Source: JAEZJZ01 sp050949055
Lineage (GTDB): Bacteria > Bacillota > UBA994 > UBA5500
Assembly (NCBI GenBank): GCA_050949055.1
Contig: JBMNFA010000009.1
Coordinates: 248,001 to 312,000 of the forward strand
Direction of reading: 5' to 3'
Length of the DNA stretch: 64,000 bases
Shown: positions 52,232-60,346 of the stretch, piece by piece
Layout of the letters: the number at the start of each line of letters is the position of its first letter
How positions within the stretch are numbered: position 1 is the stretch's first letter
The notes under the pieces: model-generated
The model's input: the letters and a program-made list of their open reading frames with translations, nothing else
Database searches by the model: none
Told to the model about the DNA's origin: nothing
Translations under genes and position numbers: made by a program

Positions 52232-53140
52232 ATGACTAATCCGATCATTCCTAAACCAGCAGCTGCTAAATCGGCGGCCACAGCCAACCGCGGGCTATCT
52301 CCCTTTGCCATCGCCTGGGCCCGATTCAAAAAGAACCGCTTGGCCAAGGTGATGGCCTGCGTGGTCCTCTTCTTGGTGTTCCTGGCTCTGGCTGCGCCCC
52401 TGATATCGCCTTATGACCGCGATACACCTGACCTGAAGCAGCGCTATAAGCCGCCATCGGCCGAGCATTGGCTGGGCACCGATGAGATGGGCCGCGACGT
52501 GCTTACCCGGTTGATTTATGGTGCCCAGGCATCCCTGTCGGTCGGCCTGGTCTCCACCGGCATCTCCATCGTCATCGGCGTCACGTTGGGCGCTATCTCC
52601 GGCTACTTCGGCGGCTGGATTGACAACATCATCATGCGCCTAGTGGATATCTTCATGTGTTTCCCGTTCTTCCTGATGGCCGTGGTGATGGCAGCTGTGC
52701 TTGGCCCGGGCATCAGCACCGTGATGATTGTCTCTGGCGTGCTCAGCTGGCCGGGGCTAGCCCGCATCGTGCGTGCCGAGGTGCTGTCCATCAAACAGCG
52801 CGAGTTCGTGGAAGCAGCCCACGCCCTGGGCATCTCCAATTGGGCGATTATTACGCGCCACGTACTGCCAAATAGTTTCGCGGTGCTGGTGGTCTACGCC
52901 ACCCTGGGCATCGCCGGTGGTATCCTGGGCGAAGCTGGCTTGAGCTACCTCGGGCTGGGAGTGAAGATGCCCATGCCCAGCTGGGGCAACATGCTGCAGT
53001 CGGCGCAGAACTTCACTTCACTGGTCAATTATCCTTGGCTCTGGATTCCCCCCGGCATCATGATTCTGGTCACGGTGCTATCCATCAATATCCTGGGCGA
53101 CGGCTTGCGGGATGCCCTCGACCCAAAACTGAAGAAGTAG
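52232..53140 (+). CDS. peptide ABC transporter permease (DppC-type)
   Basis: A 302-residue permease, 15 bases after the first. An N-terminal extension NPIIPKPAAAKSAATANRG precedes the helices, as in OppC. HWLGTDEMGRDVLTRLIYG and AAHALGISNWAIITRHVLPN are the hallmark lines of DppC. ATG follows AGGAGG. Confidence 0.93.
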   Translation: MTNPIIPKPAAAKSAATANRGLSPFAIAWARFKKNRLAKVMACVVLFLVFLALAAPLISPYDRDTPDLKQRYKPPSAEHWLGTDEMGRDVLTRLIYGAQASLSVGLVSTGISIVIGVTLGAISGYFGGWIDNIIMRLVDIFMCFPFFLMAVVMAAVLGPGISTVMIVSGVLSWPGLARIVRAEVLSIKQREFVEAAHALGISNWAIITRHVLPNSFAVLVVYATLGIAGGILGEAGLSYLGLGVKMPMPSWGNMLQSAQNFTSLVNYPWLWIPPGIMILVTVLSINILGDGLRDALDPKLKK

Positions 53141-53153
53141 GGAGGGCTCACCG

Positions 53154-54140
53154 ATGGCACTATTGGAAATCCGCGACCTGCACGTGGGCTTTCGCTCTGA
53201 AGATGGCATTGTGCCCGCGCTGCGCGGTGTAGATATTACCCTGGAAAAAGGCCAAGTGCTCGGCCTGGTGGGCGAATCAGGCTGCGGCAAGAGCGTCACC
53301 AGTCTGGCCATCATGGGCTTGCTGCCTCAACCAAATGGCCTGGTCACTGGCGGTGAGATTATTTTCAACGGCAGAAACCTGCTAGAATACACCCATGACG
53401 AAATGCGGAGGGTACGCGGCAACGAGATCTCGATGATCTTCCAGGAACCGATGACCGCCCTGAACCCGGTGTTTCGCATCGGCGAGCAGATCGGCGAAGT
53501 ACTGGAAGAACACCAACGGCTGCCACTAAAGAGCGCCCAGAATCGCCACCGCTGCATCGAACTGCTGGAAATGGTGCGCATCCCGCGGGCAGATAAGTTG
53601 GTGGACGAATACCCGCATCAACTTTCCGGTGGCATGCGCCAAAGGGTGATGATTGCCATGGCCCTGGCCTGCAATCCGCGGCTGTTGATTGCGGACGAGC
53701 CGACCACCGCCCTGGATGTGACCATTCAGGCCCAAGTGCTGGATCTGATGCGCGGCCTGAAATCCGAACTCGACACCGCCGTGCTGTTTGTCACCCACGA
53801 CTTGGGTGTTATCTCCGAGATGGCCGATATGGTGGCTGTGATGTATGCTGGCAAGATTGTGGAACAGGCTGAGGTGCACACCCTGCTGACCAAACCACAG
53901 CACCCCTACACCATCGGTCTGATTAAGTCGCGCCCAGCCACCCTGCAGCGTGGCGAAGCGCTGTATTGCATCCCCGGTATGGTTCCAGCTGCCAATGCCA
54001 TGCCCCCCGGCTGCGCCTTTGCGCCTCGCTGTTCCTACGCCACCGCCGCCTGCAGCCAGAACGACAACATTCCGCTGCGGCAGGTGGAAGAGGGGCATCA
54101 GGTGCGCTGCATCCATTTGGAAAGGGGGCTATGTTCATGA
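53154..54140 (+). CDS. peptide ABC transporter ATP-binding protein (DppD-type)
   Basis: A 328-residue ATPase, 13 bases after the permease. Walker A is GESGCGKSVT, the Q-loop QEPMTALNPVF is normal for this family, signature LSGGMRQRVMIAMAL and Walker B LLIADEPTTALDVT. The C-terminus holds the Cys-rich peptide-family tail (CAFAPRCSYATAAC), which can bind an Fe-S cluster in DppD. It overlaps the next gene. Confidence 0.93.
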   Translation: MALLEIRDLHVGFRSEDGIVPALRGVDITLEKGQVLGLVGESGCGKSVTSLAIMGLLPQPNGLVTGGEIIFNGRNLLEYTHDEMRRVRGNEISMIFQEPMTALNPVFRIGEQIGEVLEEHQRLPLKSAQNRHRCIELLEMVRIPRADKLVDEYPHQLSGGMRQRVMIAMALACNPRLLIADEPTTALDVTIQAQVLDLMRGLKSELDTAVLFVTHDLGVISEMADMVAVMYAGKIVEQAEVHTLLTKPQHPYTIGLIKSRPATLQRGEALYCIPGMVPAANAMPPGCAFAPRCSYATAACSQNDNIPLRQVEEGHQVRCIHLERGLCS

Positions 54141-55126
54141 CTACCCCGTTGATCACCGTACAAAATCTGAAAAAGTGGTTTCCCATCACCGGCGGTATCT
54201 TTTCCCGCCATGTGGGTGACGTCAAGGCAGTGGATGGCGTCAGCTTCCACATCAACCGCGGTGAGATCTTTGGCCTGGTGGGCGAATCCGGCTGCGGCAA
54301 ATCCACCATTGGGCGCAGCATCCTGCGCCTGACCCAGCCCACAGCTGGCCGCGTCACCTATGAGGAGAAGGTCATCTTCGACGTGGAGCAGCGCCAATAC
54401 CTGCCTGGCGCAGAGATGCGCCTCTTGCGCCGCAACATGCAGATCATCTTCCAGGACCCCTTTGCCTCGCTCGACCCGCGCATGAATGTGGGTGCCATCG
54501 TGGCCGAGGGGTTGATCTCCCATGGCATTGCTAAAGGCAAAGCCGCCTTTGAGCAGGCCCAGGAGCTGCTGCAGTTGTGCGGCCTGCCGGCTGAATCAGT
54601 CTACAAATATCCGCACGAGTTCAGTGGCGGTCAGCGCCAGCGCATTTCCATCGCTCGCTCTCTGGCTTTCCACCCGGCTTTCGTCGTCGCGGACGAGCCG
54701 ATTGCCGCCCTGGACGTTTCCATTCAGGCGCAGATTTTGACTCTGATGCAGGAACTGAAGCAGCAGCTGGGGCTGACCTATCTCTTCATTTCGCACGACC
54801 TGGGGGTGGTACGCTATTTCTGCGATCGCATCGCTGTCATGTACCTCGGCACCTTCGTGGAGACTGGCAGCAGCGACCAGCTCTTTGATAACCCACTGCA
54901 CCCCTATACGAGGGCGCTGCTTTCCGCCATGCCGGACATCGACCAAGGTAGACGCAAGGAGCGTATCATCCTGCAGGGCAACGTTCCCAGCCCCGCCAAC
55001 CCGCCCAGGGGCTGCAAGTTCCACACCCGCTGCCCGGTGGCCCGGCCCGAATGCTCCCAGGAAGTGCCGCAGTTGCGCGAGCTCGACGCTGGGCACTCAG
55101 TTGCGTGCCTGTTCGCGGGCCGATGA
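54137..55126 (+). CDS. peptide ABC transporter ATP-binding protein (DppF-type)
   Basis: About 329 residues from ATG 54137, eight bases after AAAGGGGG; ATG 54131 is too close. Walker A is GESGCGKSTIG, signature FSGGQRQRISIAR, Walker B FVVADEPIAALDVS. The C-terminal Cys-rich tail is CKFHTRCPVARPEC. Overlaps the previous stop by four bases and the next start (ATGA at 55123). Confidence 0.92.
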   Translation: MTTPLITVQNLKKWFPITGGIFSRHVGDVKAVDGVSFHINRGEIFGLVGESGCGKSTIGRSILRLTQPTAGRVTYEEKVIFDVEQRQYLPGAEMRLLRRNMQIIFQDPFASLDPRMNVGAIVAEGLISHGIAKGKAAFEQAQELLQLCGLPAESVYKYPHEFSGGQRQRISIARSLAFHPAFVVADEPIAALDVSIQAQILTLMQELKQQLGLTYLFISHDLGVVRYFCDRIAVMYLGTFVETGSSDQLFDNPLHPYTRALLSAMPDIDQGRRKERIILQGNVPSPANPPRGCKFHTRCPVARPECSQEVPQLRELDAGHSVACLFAGR

Positions 55127-55338
55127 GAGACCCTGAAGCAATGAGGTCGCTTCCTAAGGCTCCACGTGCCCGCGACTCGCATTGTAACCCCACTCCCGCG
55201 GATGATTACCGCCGCATTACCTGGCGCGAGTTCATCCAGCTCTGCCTGGCTATGTATCGTCAGGTGATTCCTGGCGTGCTGGTGCTCAGCGGTCTGCTGG
55301 TCGCCGTGATGTTGCTGCTTTGCTGGCTGATGAAATGA
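55123..55338 (+). CDS. small membrane protein at end of peptide transporter operon, 71 aa
   Basis: ATG 55123 overlaps the DppF stop (ATGA), so it is translationally coupled. The first 40 residues are polar; residues 46-70 form one membrane helix (PGVLVLSGLLVAVMLLLCWL), ending with MK. No family recognised. The coupling, the following terminator and the clean helix make it a likely real gene. It may be an accessory subunit of the transporter; inference. Confidence 0.7.
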   Translation: MRDPEAMRSLPKAPRARDSHCNPTPADDYRRITWREFIQLCLAMYRQVIPGVLVLSGLLVAVMLLLCWLMK

Positions 55339-55368
55339 CGTTCCGCGACCGATTGGATAAAAACAAAT

Positions 55369-55412
55369 AAAGGATCCGAAGTCTTGCCACTTCGGATCCT
55401 TTTGTTTTGTGC
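55369..55412 (+). terminator. rho-independent terminator of peptide transporter operon
   Basis: AAAGGATCCGAAGT pairs with ACTTCGGATCCTTT (14 bp, loop CTTGCC), followed by TGTTTTG. Confidence 0.9.
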
Positions 55413-55440
55413 TAAAACTTGAAAGCAATGTTAAATTATC

Positions 55441-55531
55441 TGGCGGAGAGAGAGAGATTCGAACTCTCGGAGCAGGGTCACTGCTCACCCGCTTTCGAGG
55501 CGGGCGCCTTAAACCACTCAGCCATCTCTCC
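55441..55531 (-). tRNA. tRNA-Ser(CGA)
   Basis: A class II tRNA with encoded CCA (55441-55443). The acceptor is GGAGAGA, the anticodon loop CTCGAAA in CCCGCCTCGAAAGCGGG, and the variable arm TGAGCAGTGACCCTGCTC. Reads UCG. It starts two bases after the end of tadA on the same strand. Confidence 0.95.
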
Positions 55532-55532
55532 G

Positions 55533-55997
55533 CTAAGTGTTTTGACGCAGTTCCAGGAAAAACTTGCGCAGGAGCTGGCTGCTGGCATCCGCCAATACGT
55601 CAGGAATCACTTCCACCTGGTGGTTCAACCGTTGGTGTTGCACCAGGTTCAGCACACTGCCGCAAGCGCCTGCCTTGGGATCGGCTGCCGCATAAACCAA
55701 GGTAGGAATGCGGGCCAAAACGATGGCACCGGCGCACATGGCGCAGGGCTCCAGCGTGACGTAGAGGGTGCAACGGGTTAAGCGCCACCCACCCAGATGC
55801 TGATTGGCCAATCGAATGGCTAGCAACTCGGCGTGGGCCGTGGCATCGTGGGTCGTCTCGCGCAGGTTATGCGCTCTGGAGATGATCTCACCGTCGCGCA
55901 CGATCACCGCACCGATAGGCGTTTCACCAAGGGCGTAGGCTAACTTGGCCTCGTTCAGTGCCTCGCGCATGAAAAGCTTGTGTTGCTCCACGCGCAA
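55533..55997 (-). CDS. tadA: tRNA-specific adenosine deaminase TadA
   Basis: A 154-residue deaminase of the usual length. The zinc site is TAHAELLAI (His and the catalytic Glu at about residue 56) and LEPCAMCAGAI (about 85). TadA converts A34 to inosine in tRNA-Arg(ACG), whose gene lies 260 bases away in the same direction. It starts at GTG or ATG 55997 upstream of tRNA-Ser(CGA), with which it may be co-transcribed. Confidence 0.93.
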   Translation of the reverse strand: MRVEQHKLFMREALNEAKLAYALGETPIGAVIVRDGEIISRAHNLRETTHDATAHAELLAIRLANQHLGGWRLTRCTLYVTLEPCAMCAGAIVLARIPTLVYAAADPKAGACGSVLNLVQHQRLNHQVEVIPDVLADASSQLLRKFFLELRQNT

Positions 55998-56097
55998 AAC
56001 CCCTCTTTCGCTGCCGAAATTCGTGCGCTACGCACAGACAGCTCTAATTCAAGTTGCAGAAGTGCCTATATGCAGACCATTGAAGGTTAACTGCCAG

Positions 56098-56173
56098 TGG
56101 TGCACCCGGAGGGAATCGAACCCCCGACACGCGGTTTAGGAAACCGCTGCTCTATCCCCTGAGCTACGGATGC
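56098..56173 (-). tRNA. tRNA-Arg(CCT)
   Basis: A 76-base cloverleaf with CCA encoded at 56098-56100. The anticodon loop is TTCCTAA in GGTTTCCTAAACC, acceptor GCATCCG. Reads AGG. Confidence 0.93.
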
Positions 56174-56222
56174 AAGCCATCAAAGAAAACAAAAAACATT
56201 TGCCGCCCAGAAAAAGAAAAGC

Positions 56223-56251
56223 GAAACAAAAAGAACCGTCCCTTTTGTTTC
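56223..56251. repeat. GGGAC-core palindromic repeat
   Basis: GAAACAAAA pairs with TTTTGTTTC around AGAACCGTCCC; same element as at 24844-24911. Lies between two tRNA genes. Confidence 0.7.
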
Positions 56252-56260
56252 AGTAAGGAG

Positions 56261-56337
56261 TGGCGCGCCCGGCAGGATTCGAACCTGCGACCACCGGATT
56301 CGTAGTCCGTTACTCTATCCAGCTGAGCTACGAGCGC
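56261..56337 (-). tRNA. tRNA-Arg(ACG)
   Basis: A 77-base cloverleaf with CCA encoded at 56261-56263. The anticodon loop is CTACGAA in GGACTACGAATCC, acceptor GCGCTCG. A34 is expected to be deaminated to inosine by TadA. Confidence 0.95.
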
Positions 56338-56345
56338 ATGAGAAA

Positions 56346-56440
56346 TGGCGGAGAGGGCGGGATTCGAACCCGCGACACAGGTTTAAGCCCGTGTAATCGC
56401 TTAGCAGGCGACCGCCTTCGACCTACTCGGCCACCTCTCC
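56346..56440 (-). tRNA. tRNA-Ser(GCT)
   Basis: A class II tRNA with CCA encoded at 56346-56348. The anticodon loop is CTGCTAA in CGCCTGCTAAGCG, and a long variable arm (TTACACGGGCTTAAACCTGTG) is present. Reads AGC and AGU. Confidence 0.95.
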
Positions 56441-56509
56441 GCATCGCCTAACTATCATAGCACAGAATGGGGTTGCCTTCAACTGCAACCTTCTGGCAGC
56501 AGATAGTAA

Positions 56510-56598
56510 TGGCGGAGAGAGAGGGATTCGAACCCCCGGTCCCTTGCGGGATCACTAGTTTTCAAGACTAGCGCCATAAACCGCTCGGCCATCTCTCC
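56510..56598 (-). tRNA. tRNA-Ser(TGA)
   Basis: A class II tRNA with CCA encoded at 56510-56512. The anticodon loop is CTTGAAA in TAGTCTTGAAAACTA, variable arm GATCCCGCAAGGGACC. Reads UCA and wobble codons. Confidence 0.95.
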
Positions 56599-56668
56599 GC
56601 ATTTGCGAGTATCGCAAAAAACAGTTTACCACAGAACGATGAAAAGTGTCAATTTTGGCGGTCTGCCA

Positions 56669-57946
56669 TCATCTGGCCGGATCGATTTTATCTATGCCCA
56701 AATAGGGCCGCAGCACTTCTGGCACAATTACGCAGCCAGCGGCAGTCTGATAGTTTTCCAATATGGCCGCCACGGTGCGATCGATGGCCAGACCGGAACC
56801 GTTCAATGTGTGCACGTATTCCGGCTTGGCTTTCGGCTCCGGCCGGAAACGGATGTTGGCCCGCCGCGCCTGGAAGTCTTCGAAATTGCTCACCGATGAG
56901 ATCTCCACGTAGCGATCGTAGCTGGGCATCCATACCTCGGGATCATACTTCTTGCTGGCGGTGAAACCGAGATCGCCGGTGCACATCTGCATGATGCGAT
57001 AAGGCAGGCCCAGCAGCTGCAGGATGTGTTCGGCATCGCCCAGCAGCTTCTCCATCTCTGCATAGGAAGTTTCGGGGTGAACAAACTTGACCAGCTCCAC
57101 CTTATGGAATTGGTGCATGCGGATCACTCCCCGCGTGTCGCGCCCCGCCGAGCCGACCTCTGAACGGAATGAGGGACAGTAGGCCACGTGATAGATGGGC
57201 AGGCGGCTTCCATCCAAAATCTCGTCCCGATAGAGATTGGTCACCGGAACCTCTGCCGTCGGGTTGAGGAACCAGTCTTCGTTGGCCAGCTTAAAAGCAT
57301 CTTCTTCAAACTTGGGCAGTTGACCGGTGCCAGTCATGCTGGTGCGGTTGACGATGTAAGGTGGGGCCACCTCGGTATATCCGTGTTGGTTGATGTGTAC
57401 ATCCAGCATGAAGTTGATCACCGCCCGATGCAGGCGCGCGCCCCAGCCTTTGTAGACCACGAAGCGGGCACCGGTCACCTTTACCCCGCGCTCCCAGTCG
57501 ATGATATCCAAATCGGTGCCAATTTCCCAATGGGGTTTGGGCACAAAGTCGAAGGTGGGCGGAGTACCCCAATCACGCAAGAAAACGTTCTCCTTGTCGT
57601 CTGCGCCTACCGGCACGCTGGCATGGGGCAAGTTGGGGATGGTGAGCAGCTGGTATTCCAACTCTTCCTCCACTGTCTTTAGCTCGCCATCCAACTCCTT
57701 GATGCGTTGGCCCACCTGTTTGGTCTCTTCGATCAGCTCGCTGGCATCTTCTTTGGTACGCTTGCGGCGGGCAACTTCTTTGGAGGCTAGGTTGCGTTGA
57801 TTCTTCAGCTGTTCCACTTCCACCAAGATATCGCGGCGGCGGGCATCCAGTTGCAGGAACTGATCCAGGCTAGCCTGCTCCCCTTTGCTCTCGATCGCCT
57901 GTTTCACAGTGTCCACGTTGGCTCGAATGAATTTGGCATCTAACAT
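56669..57946 (-). CDS. serS: seryl-tRNA synthetase
   Basis: 425 residues from ATG 57946, the usual length; a longer frame is discarded. The N-terminal coiled-coil arm that contacts the long variable arm of tRNA-Ser is at about residues 25-105 (LVEVEQLKNQRNLASKEVAR). Class II motifs follow: motif 2 FRSEVGSAGRDTRGVIR, and motif 3 GSGLAIDRTVAAILE. It is followed on the same strand by four tRNA genes, including two tRNA-Ser. Regulated by a T-box leader. Confidence 0.95.
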   Translation of the reverse strand: MLDAKFIRANVDTVKQAIESKGEQASLDQFLQLDARRRDILVEVEQLKNQRNLASKEVARRKRTKEDASELIEETKQVGQRIKELDGELKTVEEELEYQLLTIPNLPHASVPVGADDKENVFLRDWGTPPTFDFVPKPHWEIGTDLDIIDWERGVKVTGARFVVYKGWGARLHRAVINFMLDVHINQHGYTEVAPPYIVNRTSMTGTGQLPKFEEDAFKLANEDWFLNPTAEVPVTNLYRDEILDGSRLPIYHVAYCPSFRSEVGSAGRDTRGVIRMHQFHKVELVKFVHPETSYAEMEKLLGDAEHILQLLGLPYRIMQMCTGDLGFTASKKYDPEVWMPSYDRYVEISSVSNFEDFQARRANIRFRPEPKAKPEYVHTLNGSGLAIDRTVAAILENYQTAAGCVIVPEVLRPYLGIDKIDPAR

Positions 57947-58101
57947 GCTTCTACCGTCTCCTTTCAAAAAACAATCTAGGCATTGCATCACGCTATCATA
58001 TCGCCTGCATCCCGTGGCGTGGCCACCATGCAGAACCATCAAGTCCCTTCTCTGCGACCGGAACGACAGTTGGGCCGGGGGTTCCGCAAACTATGTAGCC
58101 A

Positions 58102-58326
58102 GAAAAAACAACGTCCCTCACATCTCTGTGAGGGACGAGCAAAACCCGCGGTACCACCCTGTTTGGCCACACTGCGGTGTGACCCCCTTGCTGCAGATAA
58201 CCGCTGCTGCGGAGCCAGGATTAGGCTGGCTAGCTCGGAAGTGGACTTGCCTGCGCCAGTCGCGATTTGCACCAACCATCGCGTCTCTATATCTGGCCGT
58301 CAAACAAACGTCTTCGTCATGGCTTT
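58102..58326 (-). promoter_or_regulatory. T-box leader of serS with terminator
   Basis: On the leftward strand AGGGTGGTACCGCGGG (58145-58160), the T-box sequence that pairs with uncharged tRNA ends, is intact. The terminator CGTCCCTCACA/TGTGAGGGACG (58112-58137) with TTTTTT follows. Upstream of the T-box a long stem I region contains UCC codons (AAGTCCACTTCCGAGC) that fit a serine specifier; the exact specifier is not proven. Uncharged tRNA-Ser should switch serS on. Confidence 0.93.
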
Positions 58327-58333
58327 GGTTTGT

Positions 58334-58362
58334 AGTATACCACCGCTTCGGATAAGATACAA
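58334..58362 (-). promoter_or_regulatory. promoter of serS T-box transcript
   Basis: On the leftward strand TTGTAT (58357-58362) and TATACT (58334-58339) are 17 bases apart. Transcription should start near 58326, at the beginning of the T-box leader. Confidence 0.8.
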
Positions 58363-58479
58363 CTGAATTGCCCCACGCGCAAGGGATTCCTGCCCGAATG
58401 GTGGTTTACTTGCTCTGTTCGGTGGTATACACTTGGGGTGGGATATTGAATACAATACAACAAAAAGGAGTGAATTACT

Positions 58480-59673
58480 GTGAAAGAACGTCTGTCTTCT
58501 CGGGCACAACAGATTAGCCCATCGGTGACGCTAGCCATCGATTCCAAAGCTAAGCAGATGGTCAGCCAGGGTGTCGACGTGATCAGTTTCGGCGTTGGCG
58601 AACCGGATTTTGACACTCCGAAACATATTCGCGACGCGGGCATTGAAGCCATTGAGACCGGCTTTACCCGCTACACGGCGGCAGCCGGCATCAACGATTT
58701 GAAGGCCGCCATTTGCGCCAAGTTGGAGCGCGACAATGGCCTCACCTACACCCCGGATCAGATCGTGGTCAGCAACGGTGCCAAGCACTCGCTGTATAAC
58801 GCCTTGATGGTCCTGGCACAAGAAGGCGATGAGGTGATCATCCCCACACCTTATTGGGTCAGCTATTCCGAGATGGTGAAGATGACGGGCGCTACCCCGG
58901 TCTTCATTGAGACCAAAGAAGAAGAGGACTTCAAACTGCAGGTGGCAGATCTGGAAGCTGCCATCAACGACAAAACCAAGGTCTTGATGCTGAACAGCCC
59001 CAGCAACCCCACCGGCATGGTGTACACCAAAGAAGAGTTGACCGCTATCGGTCAGGTCTGTTTGAAGCACAACCTGTTTGTGGTCACCGACGAGATTTAT
59101 GAGAAGCTGGTCTATGATGGAACCGAGCATCACAGCATTGCCAAACTGGTGCCGGAGCTGAAGGATCAGGTGGTGTTGATCAACGGTATGTCCAAGGCAT
59201 ACGCCATGACTGGATGGCGTATTGGCTATACCGCCTCGCACGCAGCCGTCGCCAAGGCGATGGGCAGCATGCAGAGCCACGCCACCTCCAACCCTAACTC
59301 CATCGCCCAGAAGGCCAGCGTAGCTGGTTTGAACGGCCCAGAAGAGCCGATCAAGGCGATGGTAGCCGAGTTCTCCAAGCGGCGTGATTTCATGGTGGAG
59401 CGGGTAAACCAGATCAAGGGTCTCTCCTGCCGCAAGCCGCAAGGCGCCTTCTACGTGATGGCCAACGTGCAACAGCTGTACGGCAAGACCATCGGCGGCG
59501 AAGTGATCAAGGACGATCTGCAGTTTGCCGGCCTGGTTCTGGAGAAAGCCCATGTGGCAATCGTTCCTGGCGCAGCCTTTGGCTCTCCTGGCTTTGTGCG
59601 GTTGTCCTACGCCACATCCATGGAGAAGATCAAAGAGGGGCTCGACCGCCTCGATCAGTTCATCAACGGCTAA
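58480..59673 (+). CDS. class I aspartate-type aminotransferase (PLP-dependent)
   Basis: A 397-residue fold type I enzyme. Start GTG 58480, nine bases after AAGGAG. The PLP lysine is in INGMSKAYAMTGWRIGY; the substrate-binding line SNPTGMVYTKEEL and FGVGEPDFDTPKHI match the AspB subgroup. Length fits. It transfers the amino group of aspartate or other amino acids to 2-oxoglutarate. Divergent from serS, sharing the spacer. Confidence 0.93.
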   Translation: MKERLSSRAQQISPSVTLAIDSKAKQMVSQGVDVISFGVGEPDFDTPKHIRDAGIEAIETGFTRYTAAAGINDLKAAICAKLERDNGLTYTPDQIVVSNGAKHSLYNALMVLAQEGDEVIIPTPYWVSYSEMVKMTGATPVFIETKEEEDFKLQVADLEAAINDKTKVLMLNSPSNPTGMVYTKEELTAIGQVCLKHNLFVVTDEIYEKLVYDGTEHHSIAKLVPELKDQVVLINGMSKAYAMTGWRIGYTASHAAVAKAMGSMQSHATSNPNSIAQKASVAGLNGPEEPIKAMVAEFSKRRDFMVERVNQIKGLSCRKPQGAFYVMANVQQLYGKTIGGEVIKDDLQFAGLVLEKAHVAIVPGAAFGSPGFVRLSYATSMEKIKEGLDRLDQFING

Positions 59674-59696
59674 GCAAGCAGAAACAGAGAGTGTCA

Positions 59697-59720
59697 GGGG
59701 GAGAGCGTTTGCTCTCCCCC
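59697..59720 (+). terminator. hairpin terminator of aminotransferase gene
   Basis: GGGGGAGAGC pairs with GCTCTCCCCC (10 bp, loop GTTT), followed by TTTG. It faces the leftward sigma factor gene ending at 59731, so it can serve both. Confidence 0.8.
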
Positions 59721-59730
59721 TTTGTCGACC

Positions 59731-60264
59731 CTATACTGACTCGGCCGCCAGCAGCTTTCGCATCTCCAAGCGGGCGCGATAGAGCCGACAGCGCACCGAC
59801 TCGATGGAACACCCAAAAGCCTGCGCCAATTCCTCGTAGGAGAATTGCTTCACGTATTTTAGAACCAAGAGCCGCTGGTAAGGTTTTGGCAGCCCAGCCA
59901 AGGCAGCTGTTATGGAGCGCCGCAAATCCTGCAATTCCAGGCGGCGGGCGATGTCCTCTCCTTGGGCCAGTCGCTCAACCTGGCGGGATTCGCCAAAGTC
60001 GCCGTCCATGGAGATGAAGCGCAGGCGAGAACTCTTCTTCAGGCGGTCCTTATGGACATTGGCCATGATCCGACGGACCCAGGTGGCGAAGGAGGCTTCT
60101 CCGCGAAAGTTGGGCCAGGCACTGTAAGCCTTAGCCAGGGCTTCTTGCACCAGGTCTTCAGCCTCCTGCAGACTGCCAGTCCAACGGCGCGCCTGCGCCC
60201 GCAGCGCCTCCCAGCAGGAATAGAGTGCTTGCTCGAATGCAGTTGCCGAGAAATCGGTGTTCAC
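59731..60264 (-). CDS. ECF-type RNA polymerase sigma factor
   Basis: 177 residues from GTG 60264, six bases after AAGGGAGGG. Region 2: AEDLVQEALAKAYSAWPNFR and FATWVRRIMANVHKDRL. Region 4: LPKPYQRLLVLKYVKQFSYE followed by AQAFGCSIESVRCRLYRAR, a helix-turn-helix. No anti-sigma gene is adjacent. Divergent from the class A penicillin-binding protein, whose expression it may control; inference. Confidence 0.9.
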   Translation of the reverse strand: MNTDFSATAFEQALYSCWEALRAQARRWTGSLQEAEDLVQEALAKAYSAWPNFRGEASFATWVRRIMANVHKDRLKKSSRLRFISMDGDFGESRQVERLAQGEDIARRLELQDLRRSITAALAGLPKPYQRLLVLKYVKQFSYEELAQAFGCSIESVRCRLYRARLEMRKLLAAESV

Positions 60265-60346
60265 ACCCAGCCCTCCCTTGCATGAATCAGTAGTGATAGG
60301 CAATAATAGAAAATGGTCCAATTTACCAAAGGGATTTGATGTACAT

